From contig JAAVZR010000034.1 in NCBI GenBank assembly GCA_022791755.1, forward strand, positions 1 to 61,393: a stretch of 61,393 nucleotides of DNA. Reading direction: 5' to 3'. This DNA is from Lachnospiraceae bacterium (GTDB lineage Bacteria > Bacillota > Clostridia > Lachnospirales > Lachnospiraceae). Below are positions 7,444-15,612 of this stretch, in pieces. Within the stretch, counting starts at the first letter, position 1. Each line of letters opens with the position of its first letter. The position numbers and the translations under genes are program-made. The notes beneath the pieces are model-generated. The model did not search any database. It saw only the letters and a list, made by a program, of their open reading frames with translations, and was not told the DNA's origin.

Positions 7444-8206
7444 TAAATTCAAAGAAGTCTTTAATCAGATACGGGCGGAGGAAGAATTAAAGAGTAAGAC
7501 CAGAGAATTTCTCGCAAAGAAAACGCGGGGATACACGGGAACGAAAACAAAAAAACACGGGTACCGCCTCTGTGCTGCGGTATGCGCCTGCTTTTTGTGT
7601 ATGCTGTTTGGGGGATATTGGCTTTACTTTACTCCGATAGCAGAAATCAGTATTGACATAAATCCTTCCATAGAATTATCCGTTAACCGATTTGATCAGG
7701 TGATTTTTGTGACTGGTTATAATGAAGATGGCCAGGCGCTTTCAAATACGCTTAATGTAAAATACAAGACGTATACGGATGCCATAGAACAGATACTGAA
7801 TAATGAGGCTATTGTGGCGCTGCTGTCCGATAATGAAATTATGACCATTACGGTCACAGGTCCGGAGGGACTGCAATCTGCCCACATGCTTTCGCAGGTT
7901 GAAGCATGTACGGCGGAGCAAAGAAACACCTACTGCTATTTTGCATCGTCAGAGGAGGTTGACGTCGCCCACGAAATGGGGTTTTCCTGCGGGAAATACA
8001 GGGCGTTTTTAGAATTGCAGCTTCTTGACCCGACGATTACCCCTGAAAAGGTGCAGGAGATGACGATGAGGGAAATCAGAGAGTTAATTAATGATTTTTC
8101 AGCTGATCGTGAGGATGACTCTTCCTCATACGATAACTGTGAACACGGACATCATGGACCTGGCTGCGGTCATGGGGGAGGACGCAGAAACAAAAGGACA
8201 AAGTAG
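7430..8206 (+). CDS. RsgI-like transmembrane anti-sigma factor, set 1
   Basis: A 258-residue single-pass membrane protein. The cytoplasmic N-terminus (about 1-40) should bind the sigma factor; one transmembrane helix spans about 43-63 (cysteine- and leucine-rich); then comes the block ISIDINPSIELSVN, characteristic of the extracellular middle domain of RsgI-type anti-sigma factors. The C-terminus ends in a His/Gly-rich tail (GHHGPGCGHGGG) that may bind metal. I took the ATG at 7430, which is 5 bp from GGGAGG; a GTG at 7424 and another ATG at 7436 are in frame. It overlaps the sigma gene. The extracellular signal is unknown; the neighbouring DGDG-repeat protein is a candidate partner. Confidence 0.8.
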   Translation: MNMNNKFKEVFNQIRAEEELKSKTREFLAKKTRGYTGTKTKKHGYRLCAAVCACFLCMLFGGYWLYFTPIAEISIDINPSIELSVNRFDQVIFVTGYNEDGQALSNTLNVKYKTYTDAIEQILNNEAIVALLSDNEIMTITVTGPEGLQSAHMLSQVEACTAEQRNTYCYFASSEEVDVAHEMGFSCGKYRAFLELQLLDPTITPEKVQEMTMREIRELINDFSADREDDSSSYDNCEHGHHGPGCGHGGGRRNKRTK

Positions 8207-8253
8207 CAGCAGCTTTAATCCTTCCGTTTGCGGGCAGAACCATTTTCAGTATA

Positions 8254-9603
8254 TTAATACGAGTACCGTTTCCTGAAATGGATCAGGCATAACACAGAGA
8301 CAAAAAACATCACTCCTTCTGCCGCCGGCACAGCCAGCCACACGCCGGCTGTCCCCCAGATCCGTGGCAGCAGGAGGAGTGCGCCGGCCAACAGGCCGAA
8401 GGTCCGCAGAAATGAAAGGACCGCGGACACCGTAGCGTTTGACAGAGCCGTGAACATAGCGGATGTGAAATTGTTCAGGCCGCAGAACAGAAAGCTGAAG
8501 GAGAAGATCGTAAAGCCATCTGACGCAATGTCATAGATTTCTGATTCATTCCCTGTGAATAACCGAACAATATGAGAGCCGCCGAACATGGATACGGAGA
8601 ATATCAGCAAGGATGCCGCCGCGATAAATCCCATACTGATTCGGAACACCTTTTTCTGCCCAACGCCGTTTTTACTTCCATAGTTAAATCCCACCACCGG
8701 AGCAATGCCCATAGCGTAGCCGATATACAGAGTGTTCAGCAAAAATTGAGAGTAGATGACGATAGTGATTGCCGCAACGCCGTCCTCCCCCAGCAAATCC
8801 ATCATTGTGCTGTTGAACAGGAATGTGGCGACAGCTGTTGCCAGTTGGCCTACCATCTCAGACGCTCCGTTGAAACAGCTTTCTCTGACGACGGCCCACC
8901 TGAACGCAGGCCTTGTAAAATACAGCGTCCCTTTGCTTTGGGCAAAACAGATAAGCCCTGCGATTGTGGGGATCAGATAGCCGAATCCTGTTCCCAGGGC
9001 AGCGCCCCGGACGCCCAGATCCCACAGTACAATAAAAACATAGTCTAAAATAATGTTTGATATGCCGGCCAGTATGGACAGGCCAAAACCAAGTCCCGGT
9101 TTTCCGGCCGTCACAAACAGATTTGAGAACAGTGTTTGCAGGACGTTTGCCGGAATGAACAGAAGCAGGGTCATAAGGTAGTCTTTGCAATAGGGAAAGA
9201 GCAGATCGCTGGCTCCCAGGGCGTATATGATCCGGTCGATCCGCATTATCCCGGCTAAGAGTATGAGAAAGCCAATCGCCGCGCCTGTGATAACGAGCAG
9301 GGTAAAATCCTCTTTTGCCTCCTGGTTTTTACCCTCTCCCATTTTTCGGGAAACGATAGCGTTTCCGCCGGTTGCCATCATCGCTCCTAAGCCCACCGCA
9401 ACATTGATAACCGGGCATACGATGTTGATGGAGGAAAGCGCGTCCGTGTTGACAAACTGTGCCACAAAGATTGTATCCACAATGGTATACAGTCCCATGA
9501 ATATCATCATAACAATGGTGGGAAATGCGAAGCGGAGAAGGGAAGCAGCGCTCCATTTCCGGTCTAAGACGTTGCCTTCAGTGGACAAAGAGGTATCATT
9601 CAT
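8254..9603 (-). CDS. MATE-family multidrug/toxin efflux transporter
   Basis: A 449-residue integral membrane protein with about 12 hydrophobic helices in two homologous halves, each beginning with the family's PTIVMMIFMGLYTIVDTIFV-like segment. MATE proteins export cationic or aromatic drugs in exchange for Na+ or H+. The start overlaps the end of the upstream AraC-type regulator by 8 bp, so the two are co-transcribed leftwards. Substrate not predictable. Confidence 0.92.
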   Translation of the reverse strand: MNDTSLSTEGNVLDRKWSAASLLRFAFPTIVMMIFMGLYTIVDTIFVAQFVNTDALSSINIVCPVINVAVGLGAMMATGGNAIVSRKMGEGKNQEAKEDFTLLVITGAAIGFLILLAGIMRIDRIIYALGASDLLFPYCKDYLMTLLLFIPANVLQTLFSNLFVTAGKPGLGFGLSILAGISNIILDYVFIVLWDLGVRGAALGTGFGYLIPTIAGLICFAQSKGTLYFTRPAFRWAVVRESCFNGASEMVGQLATAVATFLFNSTMMDLLGEDGVAAITIVIYSQFLLNTLYIGYAMGIAPVVGFNYGSKNGVGQKKVFRISMGFIAAASLLIFSVSMFGGSHIVRLFTGNESEIYDIASDGFTIFSFSFLFCGLNNFTSAMFTALSNATVSAVLSFLRTFGLLAGALLLLPRIWGTAGVWLAVPAAEGVMFFVSVLCLIHFRKRYSY

Positions 9604-10441
9604 TATGGTATTTCTCCTGTTTGGGCAGTAAGATCAATCGCTGGGTGGGATAGCCAAACTCGGTGAGAAGCTCGGCCTCGGCAAATCCCAGCTGCTGATA
9701 GGCTGCGCGTTGGCCTGTGTCGGCTTTGTCCCCCTTGCGAAAGGTTGTGATGCTGATTTCGCGGCCTGCAAACAGACGGCACATCATAAAATCAAGAAAT
9801 GCCTTTGCCACCCTGTAATGGCGGTATTGGGGATGCACTGCCAGAAAGTCGATACTTCCTGCCCGGTGAGAAAATGCGGCGGCTCCCATGAGGGTCACAC
9901 CGTCCCGCATAATCAGAAGCTGCTTTTTTTCGATATGATGTCTTACCTTTTCCAGGTGAGAGACTTTTTCCAGACGCGGAAAACCGTCAATCACAAGAGA
10001 GATGAAATTCATCCAGTCGGGAATATCATCAAAGACAGCATAAGAAATCTTCCGTAGGGCAGGATCAGAGGGAGCAGTGTTCAATGTAAATTCCAGCTGC
10101 AAAGGATAAAAAATCCTGCCTTGTCTGTATTCCAGCGGCGTTTGCTTATACATGGACTTAAAAACGCAAGTAAAGGCCTGCTGGCTTTCATAGCCTGCGA
10201 TGAGAGCAATTTCCATAATGGGTTTTTCTGAAAAGACCAGCAGCTTCGCCGCTTCGGTCAGTCTCCTGCGCCGGATGTAGTGGTGAAGCGTGATCCCAAG
10301 GGTATGGGTGAACGTTCGGTGGAGATGATATTTGGAATATCCAGCCGCGCTTGCCACGGTATCCAGATCCAGCCGTCCGTGCAAGTGCGCTTCGATATAA
10401 GAGATTACTGCTGACAGGCTCTCAATTTTGCGGTCGTTCAT
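9596..10441 (-). CDS. AraC-family regulator fused to a GNAT-like C-terminal domain
   Basis: A 281-residue protein. Residues 1-100 form the AraC two-HTH DNA-binding unit (LDTVASAAGYSKYHLHRTF, then IALIAGYESQQAFTCVFK). The C-terminal part (about 130-275) looks like a GNAT acetyltransferase fold, with the motif IDFLAVHPQYRHYRVAKAF and a late YQQLGF block. I chose the ATG at 10441, directly downstream of AAAGGAGGA; a start 12 codons earlier has no ribosome site. It probably controls the coupled MATE exporter. The C-terminal domain could be a ligand-binding module rather than an active enzyme. Confidence 0.85.
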   Translation of the reverse strand: MNDRKIESLSAVISYIEAHLHGRLDLDTVASAAGYSKYHLHRTFTHTLGITLHHYIRRRRLTEAAKLLVFSEKPIMEIALIAGYESQQAFTCVFKSMYKQTPLEYRQGRIFYPLQLEFTLNTAPSDPALRKISYAVFDDIPDWMNFISLVIDGFPRLEKVSHLEKVRHHIEKKQLLIMRDGVTLMGAAAFSHRAGSIDFLAVHPQYRHYRVAKAFLDFMMCRLFAGREISITTFRKGDKADTGQRAAYQQLGFAEAELLTEFGYPTQRLILLPKQEKYHNE

Positions 10442-10554
10442 GGCGTCCTCCTTTTGCTTATCATTGTAGCAAATCATCGGAAGTTAATTTTCATTATTTT
10501 TGCGGTTTTTAGAAATATATTTTATCTCTTTTTTTCGTTGTATCCAAATGACAC

Positions 10555-10583
10555 TTGATCTTTAACGCTTCTTCTGATACGAT
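10555..10583 (+). promoter_or_regulatory. Promoter of the radical SAM / PLP enzyme genes
   Basis: TTGATC at 10555-10560, 17-bp spacer, TACGAT at 10578-10583; an ATG with GAGAGGAG lies about 45 bp downstream. Confidence 0.6.
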
Positions 10584-10630
10584 TTCACAGTAGACATTAT
10601 TCGGAATATAACATATCAGAGAGGAGCCAT

Positions 10631-11959
10631 ATGCCGCAGGAAATCACGAGAGAAACCCTGTCACAGATCAAGAACCCCGTATTCAGAGAATACGCTGCCA
10701 TGTACCTGGATATCTACGACAGCTTCGCAGAGGAGGTGGAAGCCTTTGGCCTGCCCTTTCACAGAGATTCGGAGGAGGCGGCGGAGACCGCAGCCCTGCT
10801 TAAGGAGCTTAAGGAGCTGGGAATCCGGTCGCGCTCCTGCGACGCCAGCCTGGTGTACAACAGGATCTCTCCGGCCTGCGAGGCATGTAAACGGGGCGTG
10901 GGGACCATGACAGCCTACCTGTCCTTTCGCTGTCATCGCAACTGCTTCTTCTGCTTTAATCCCAATCAGGATAACTATGAGGCCCATCGGAAGGATATGA
11001 GGGACTGGAGGGCCGATCTGACGAGAATGAAGCAGGCGGGAGGCCAGCTGACCCACATTGCCCTGACTGGCGGGGAACCGCTTCTGCATCCGGAGGAAGC
11101 TGTGGCTTTTTTTGAGAAGGTCAGAGAGCTCTTCCCGGCAGCTCACCGGCGGCTCTATACGTCGGGAGACTTGTTGACGAAGGAGCTTCTGGAACAGCTT
11201 CGCCAGGCAGGGCTTCAGGAAATCCGTTTCAGCTGCAAGCTGGAGGACGGAGAGGCTCTTCGGGAAAAAGTTCTGGCGAACATGGAACTGGCGAAAGACT
11301 ATATTCCGGCGGTCATGGTGGAGATGCCGGTGATGCCGGATCGGGAGAAGGAGATGCAGGACCTTCTGCGCCGTCTGGATGAGATGGGGATTTTTGGGAT
11401 TAATCTGCTGGAGCTGTGCTTTCCCTACGGCAATGCGGAAGCCTTTGCTGCCCGGGGATATGAGCTCAGATATCCGCCCTACCGAACCCTGTATAATTTC
11501 TGGTATGCCGGAGGGCTTCCTGTGGCCGGCAGTGAGAAGACGGCTCTGCGGCTGCTTCGCTTTGCGGCGCAGGAGAAACTGACCCTGGGCATACACTACT
11601 GCTCTCTGGAAAATAAGAATTTTGGTCAGATGTATCAGCAGAACCATGTCCTGGCCCGGGGCGGGCGGACCATGTATTTCTCGGAGCAGGATTATTATCT
11701 GAAGACAGTTAAGGCGTTTGGAAAGGATGCCCTTACGGTGCGCCAGGTCTTTGAGCGGGCAGGGAACCGAAACTATATCTATGACAGGCAAAACCGATTC
11801 ATCCAGTTTCATCCGGCGGATGTCGGACTCCTGCGGGGGCGCAGCCTGGAGCTGGCCATATCGGTGAATGTGATGGAGGAGAGGGACGGCGGGACGGCGG
11901 CCAGAGAATTGAAGCTGCTGCGTGCGTCGGTGGCGGACTGCGAGACAGATAAGCTGTAA
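10631..11959 (+). CDS. Radical SAM protein of unknown function
   Basis: A 442-residue enzyme with the radical SAM signature CHRNCFFC (CX3CX2C) near residues 101-108 and the LTGGEPLL SAM-binding motif near 137-144. A preceding CEACKRG pair of cysteines near residue 82 could ligate an additional metal or belong to the same fold, as in uncharacterised relatives of pyruvate formate-lyase activase. No SPASM-type cysteine cluster is evident at the C-terminus. It lies 28 bp upstream of a D-cysteine desulfhydrase-like gene, with which it is probably co-transcribed. The reaction is unknown; the pairing hints at sulfur or amino-acid-derived chemistry, but this is inference. Confidence 0.85.
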   Translation: MPQEITRETLSQIKNPVFREYAAMYLDIYDSFAEEVEAFGLPFHRDSEEAAETAALLKELKELGIRSRSCDASLVYNRISPACEACKRGVGTMTAYLSFRCHRNCFFCFNPNQDNYEAHRKDMRDWRADLTRMKQAGGQLTHIALTGGEPLLHPEEAVAFFEKVRELFPAAHRRLYTSGDLLTKELLEQLRQAGLQEIRFSCKLEDGEALREKVLANMELAKDYIPAVMVEMPVMPDREKEMQDLLRRLDEMGIFGINLLELCFPYGNAEAFAARGYELRYPPYRTLYNFWYAGGLPVAGSEKTALRLLRFAAQEKLTLGIHYCSLENKNFGQMYQQNHVLARGGRTMYFSEQDYYLKTVKAFGKDALTVRQVFERAGNRNYIYDRQNRFIQFHPADVGLLRGRSLELAISVNVMEERDGGTAARELKLLRASVADCETDKL

Positions 11960-11987
11960 TGAGACAGAGAGGGAGGAATTGAGTATA

Positions 11988-13040
11988 ATGAAACAGGAAT
12001 ATGAGGGATATTTATCTTCCGTACCCAGACAGGAGCTGGGCTTTTTTCCGACGCCGTTACAGCGGCTGGATCACCTGTCAGCGCTGCTGGGGGTGAATCT
12101 CTATATGAAGCGGGACGATATGACCGGCATCAGTCAGTTCGGCGGCAACAAGATCCGTAAGCTTCAGTATCTGCTGGGGCAGGCCGTGGCGAAGGAGTGC
12201 GATACCGTGTTTACCTATGGGGCCACACAGTCCAATCATGCCATGCAGACGGTGACGGCATGCCGCAGACTGGGGCTTACGCCGGTTTTGTATCTGGTGG
12301 CAGTGGTGGAGCCGGATGAAGCCGATGCCCGGGCTAATCTGCTGTTAGACCAGATTTTGGGGGCGGAGATTCATATTGTGAGAATCCGGGAAGGCGAAAG
12401 CGAGGAGGAGGCGGAAGAGCGCTCCTTTGTGATGGCCAGAGAGCACATACGCCGTCTGGAGGCGGAGGGACACCGCTGCTATGATGTTCCCATGGGAGGA
12501 GCTAACGGAGTGGGCTCCGCCGGCTTTATCGAGGGCTATCTGGAGCTGACGGATCAGCTGGCCGGGCTGGGAATTCATGCAGATTATCTGTTCCATGCCA
12601 CGGGCACGGGAGGAACGCTGGCCGGGCTGGCCGCCGGAGAGAAGCTGCAGGGATCCGGCACGAAGATTGTCTCGATCAATGTGAGCTTTAAAGATGCATC
12701 TTATACGGGCAGAGTGGAGCGGATGGCGAATGAAGCTCTTTCCTATATCGGGGCAAAGGACTGCGGCGCAGTAGACGGCGGGAAGGATCTGCACTGGGAT
12801 TTGAATTACTATCTTCCCGGTTATGAGATTCCCAACGAGGCGGCCTGTGAGGCGATCCGGCTGCTGGCCCGCAGGGAAGGGATCTTAGTGGACCCGGTGT
12901 ATACCGGAAAAGCCTTTGCCGGTATGCTGGATTATATCCGAAGCGGCCGGGTTCCTGCCGGGAGCAATGTGGTATTCTGGCACACCGGCGGAGCGACAGC
13001 TCTTTTTGCGGAGAAGGAGATTCTGGGTGATATCTGCTGA
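11988..13040 (+). CDS. PLP-dependent D-cysteine desulfhydrase / ACC deaminase family enzyme
   Basis: A 350-residue fold-type II PLP enzyme. FFPTPLQRLDHLS opens the domain, MKRDDMTG and GGNKIRKLQYLL contain the likely PLP lysine near residue 51, and TYGATQSNHAMQT provides the substrate loop. The C-terminal FWHTGGATALFA loop is also diagnostic. Family members break D-cysteine to pyruvate, H2S and ammonia, or deaminate related amino acids. I chose the ATG at 11988 with GGGAGG upstream; an in-frame ATG at 11922 lies inside the radical SAM gene. Exact substrate (D-Cys, ACC, L-cysteate) undetermined. Confidence 0.88.
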   Translation: MKQEYEGYLSSVPRQELGFFPTPLQRLDHLSALLGVNLYMKRDDMTGISQFGGNKIRKLQYLLGQAVAKECDTVFTYGATQSNHAMQTVTACRRLGLTPVLYLVAVVEPDEADARANLLLDQILGAEIHIVRIREGESEEEAEERSFVMAREHIRRLEAEGHRCYDVPMGGANGVGSAGFIEGYLELTDQLAGLGIHADYLFHATGTGGTLAGLAAGEKLQGSGTKIVSINVSFKDASYTGRVERMANEALSYIGAKDCGAVDGGKDLHWDLNYYLPGYEIPNEAACEAIRLLARREGILVDPVYTGKAFAGMLDYIRSGRVPAGSNVVFWHTGGATALFAEKEILGDIC

Positions 13041-13106
13041 AAAATCACTTACCCTGCAATAAACCCTTTTTCTGCTGCATTATATTAGTGAACAGGAGGA
13101 GAACTC

Positions 13107-13694
13107 ATGCCGGGATTGCTTATGACCATGCCATCTGCGCAGCCCGATGCGGCGCAGGACGTCGTGGAGGACTGCATAGCGGCTGTGGCCCGGGGCGAGA
13201 AAGATGCTTTGGCAAAGCTGTATGAGGAGACATACGGCGCGGTCTATGGATATGCGCTGTCTATTGTAAAAAACGGGCAGGATGCGGAGGATGTGCTGCA
13301 GGATACGTACCTTAAGATCTGGGAGGGCGCCGGGACTTACCGCCCCATGGGTAAGCCGCTGGCCTGGATCTTTACGATCACAAGAAATCTGGCACGGATG
13401 CTTTTGCGGGAGCAGAAGCGCAGCGTGACTGTGGAGCCGCAGGACTGGGAGGCTGTCTTTGCCGGCCGCCCGGAGATGAATTATGAGGACCGGCTGGTAC
13501 TTCTTGCGCTGCTTGAGATCCTCAACAGCGAGGAGAGACAGATTGTAATGCTGCATGCGCTGGCCGGCTGGAAGCATCGGGAGATTGCAAAATTCTGCAA
13601 AATATCGCTTACGGCCACGCTGTCTAAGTACAGCCGTGCCATGAAGAAGCTTCGGAATGCATGGAAGGAGGCAGACAGCCATGACAAATCGTGA
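13107..13694 (+). CDS. ECF RNA polymerase sigma factor, set 2
   Basis: A 195-residue ECF sigma factor with region 2 (about 30-100, AEDVLQDTYLKIWEG) and region 4 (about 130-185, with EERQIVMLHALAGWKHREIA and a following recognition helix). AGGAGGAG precedes the ATG. It overlaps the anti-sigma gene by 14 bp. It is not a close copy of the 6958-7443 sigma factor, although the gene pair has the same organisation. Confidence 0.9.
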   Translation: MPGLLMTMPSAQPDAAQDVVEDCIAAVARGEKDALAKLYEETYGAVYGYALSIVKNGQDAEDVLQDTYLKIWEGAGTYRPMGKPLAWIFTITRNLARMLLREQKRSVTVEPQDWEAVFAGRPEMNYEDRLVLLALLEILNSEERQIVMLHALAGWKHREIAKFCKISLTATLSKYSRAMKKLRNAWKEADSHDKS

Positions 13695-15414
13695 GATGGA
13701 GAAACGGATTCAAACCGCAGCAACCCATGCCGCTCCGGATAAGCTTTCGGACATTCTCTCTTCCTGTGGGAAACAGATGAATCATACCAGCGGAAAAGAG
13801 CCGGCAGCGGATGCCGGCAGGCAGGAAAAAGGAAGGAAGGATTCTATGCGGGGAAAGAGAAACGGTTTTGTTCTGGCGGCTCTCGCGGCGGCGATGGTAC
13901 TGGCGCTGGGGCTGGGGGGATATTTTTGGCTGAATAGGACACAGGCTCCCAGGGTGGATTCGGTGATAACGCTGGATGTAAATCCCAGCATTTCCGTATA
14001 TGTGGACGCGGATGAGAACGTGATTTCGGTGGAAGCGCTCAATGACGATGCCAGGGAGATTCTGGGCAATATGGAACTGGAGGGGACCTCTCTGGAGGTG
14101 GCTCTGAATGCGTTGATCGGCTCCATGCTGCAAAAGGGATATCTGGGAGATCTGCAAAACGCCATACTGGTTTCCGTGGAAAACGATGACGCTCTGAGGG
14201 GGGAGGCCCTGAAGCAGAAGGTGTCGGAGGCGGTGGCGGCGGCGCTTAAGACGGATTCCATGGATGGTGCGGTGCTGAGCCAGACGGTCAGCGTAAATGA
14301 CGCGCAGTTGGCACAGCTGGCCTCCCAGTATCACATTTCCATGGGAAAAGCAGCTCTGATTCAGGAAGTGACCGCAGGCGATCCGACGCTGGACTTCGGC
14401 ACATTGGCTGCCATGTCGATCAACGAGATCGCTCTGATCTCGGCTTCCAGGGATCTGCTCCCCGGCACGCTGACACAGATCGGAACCGCCAGCGACGCGG
14501 CGTATATCGGTGCGGAGAAGGCGCTGGAGCTGGCCTGTACTCATGCACAGGTGGCGGTATCGGATGCTGTCCGGGTGAAAGCGGAATTTGACAGTGAAGA
14601 TGGCGTCATGGTCTATGAGCTGGAATTTATGGTGGGCGCGGTTCAATATGAGTACGATATCGACGCCAGAACCGGGGCTGTGCTGAGCTATGAATATAAG
14701 GGCGGTTCTGCTTTTGAGAATAATACGGAGATACCGGACCAGACACAGCCCGGTATGGACGTGGAGACGCCCTCACAGCCGGAGCCGCCGCAGGCGCCGT
14801 CGGAATCACCGATGCGTCCGGAGCCGGTCACGCAGCCGGAGACATCGCCTGTCATGGCGGGAGACGGCTGCATCGGCGAGACGGCGGCCAGAGACGCGGC
14901 TCTGACCCACGCCGGATGCGCGCAGGAGGATACCGTCTATCTGTCATGCTATCTGGAGTATGAGGATGGCAGACCGGAGCACTATGACGTGGAGTTTGTG
15001 GTGGGAAATACGGAATACGAGTATGAGATCGATCCCTATACCGGCGCCGTTCTGGAATGCAGTTCAGAAGTCCTTGAGGGAATCTATGGAAACGGTGCGG
15101 GGCAGGGAAACGGCGCCGCAGGAAACGGAAATCCGGCGCCGGGAAATCACCATGGCAGTCATCACCACTATGGCGTGGCAGGATGTGAGAGCTGCTGGAA
15201 TAACTGTATAGGCGCCGGCGCCGCCCTGACAGCGGCTCTCAATCATGCCGGTGTGGCAGAGGAAAGTCTGACCGGGCGTGACGTGGAACTGGAGGAAGAT
15301 GACGGCAGGCTGCTCTATGAGATTGAGTTCAAGGCCAGGGGAATGGAGTACGAGTACGAAGTGGATGCCCTGACCGGCGAGATATTGAAAAGTGAGAGCG
15401 AGCGTGACGATTAG
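13681..15414 (+). CDS. RsgI-like anti-sigma factor with three PepSY-like repeats
   Basis: A 577-residue membrane protein. A short cytoplasmic segment (1-60) precedes one transmembrane helix (about 62-84), then the RsgI middle domain (ITLDVNPSISVYVD). Beyond about residue 270 come three related repeats of about 75 residues, each with an IGAE/IGE/IGAG-type opening, a YELEF/YDVEF/YEIEF strand and a YEYD-IDxxTGAVL ending. These are PepSY/YpeB-like modules, the second and third separated from their neighbours by Pro/Glu/Gln-rich and Gly/Asn/His-rich linkers. The start at 13681 overlaps the sigma stop; an upstream in-frame ATG at 13657 lacks a ribosome site. PepSY modules are thought to modulate peptidase activity or bind wall components; the signal is unknown. 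Confidence 0.82.
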   Translation: MTNREMEKRIQTAATHAAPDKLSDILSSCGKQMNHTSGKEPAADAGRQEKGRKDSMRGKRNGFVLAALAAAMVLALGLGGYFWLNRTQAPRVDSVITLDVNPSISVYVDADENVISVEALNDDAREILGNMELEGTSLEVALNALIGSMLQKGYLGDLQNAILVSVENDDALRGEALKQKVSEAVAAALKTDSMDGAVLSQTVSVNDAQLAQLASQYHISMGKAALIQEVTAGDPTLDFGTLAAMSINEIALISASRDLLPGTLTQIGTASDAAYIGAEKALELACTHAQVAVSDAVRVKAEFDSEDGVMVYELEFMVGAVQYEYDIDARTGAVLSYEYKGGSAFENNTEIPDQTQPGMDVETPSQPEPPQAPSESPMRPEPVTQPETSPVMAGDGCIGETAARDAALTHAGCAQEDTVYLSCYLEYEDGRPEHYDVEFVVGNTEYEYEIDPYTGAVLECSSEVLEGIYGNGAGQGNGAAGNGNPAPGNHHGSHHHYGVAGCESCWNNCIGAGAALTAALNHAGVAEESLTGRDVELEEDDGRLLYEIEFKARGMEYEYEVDALTGEILKSESERDD

Positions 15415-15464
15415 AAGCGTGACGGAATAAAAGAAGCAGCGAAAAATAAGCGATGACAAAGGCG

Positions 15465-15499
15465 GCAGGCCAGGATCCGGGTATCCTGGCCTGCTTTGT
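15465..15499 (+). terminator. Terminator after anti-sigma gene, set 2
   Basis: A 12-bp perfect stem (GCAGGCCAGGAT and its complement) with a 5- to 6-base loop and a short T-rich tail. It separates the sigma/anti-sigma pair from the flavoprotein. Confidence 0.75.
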
Positions 15500-15612
15500 C
15501 CAGTTGGGCGGAGTACCGTTCCAGTCTTGCGGCAGAGATTTTCTTTTGGACAGAGATTCGCTATAATCAAAAATACCATTATGGCCATCAGGCCGGAGAG
15601 AGGAGAAGGATC

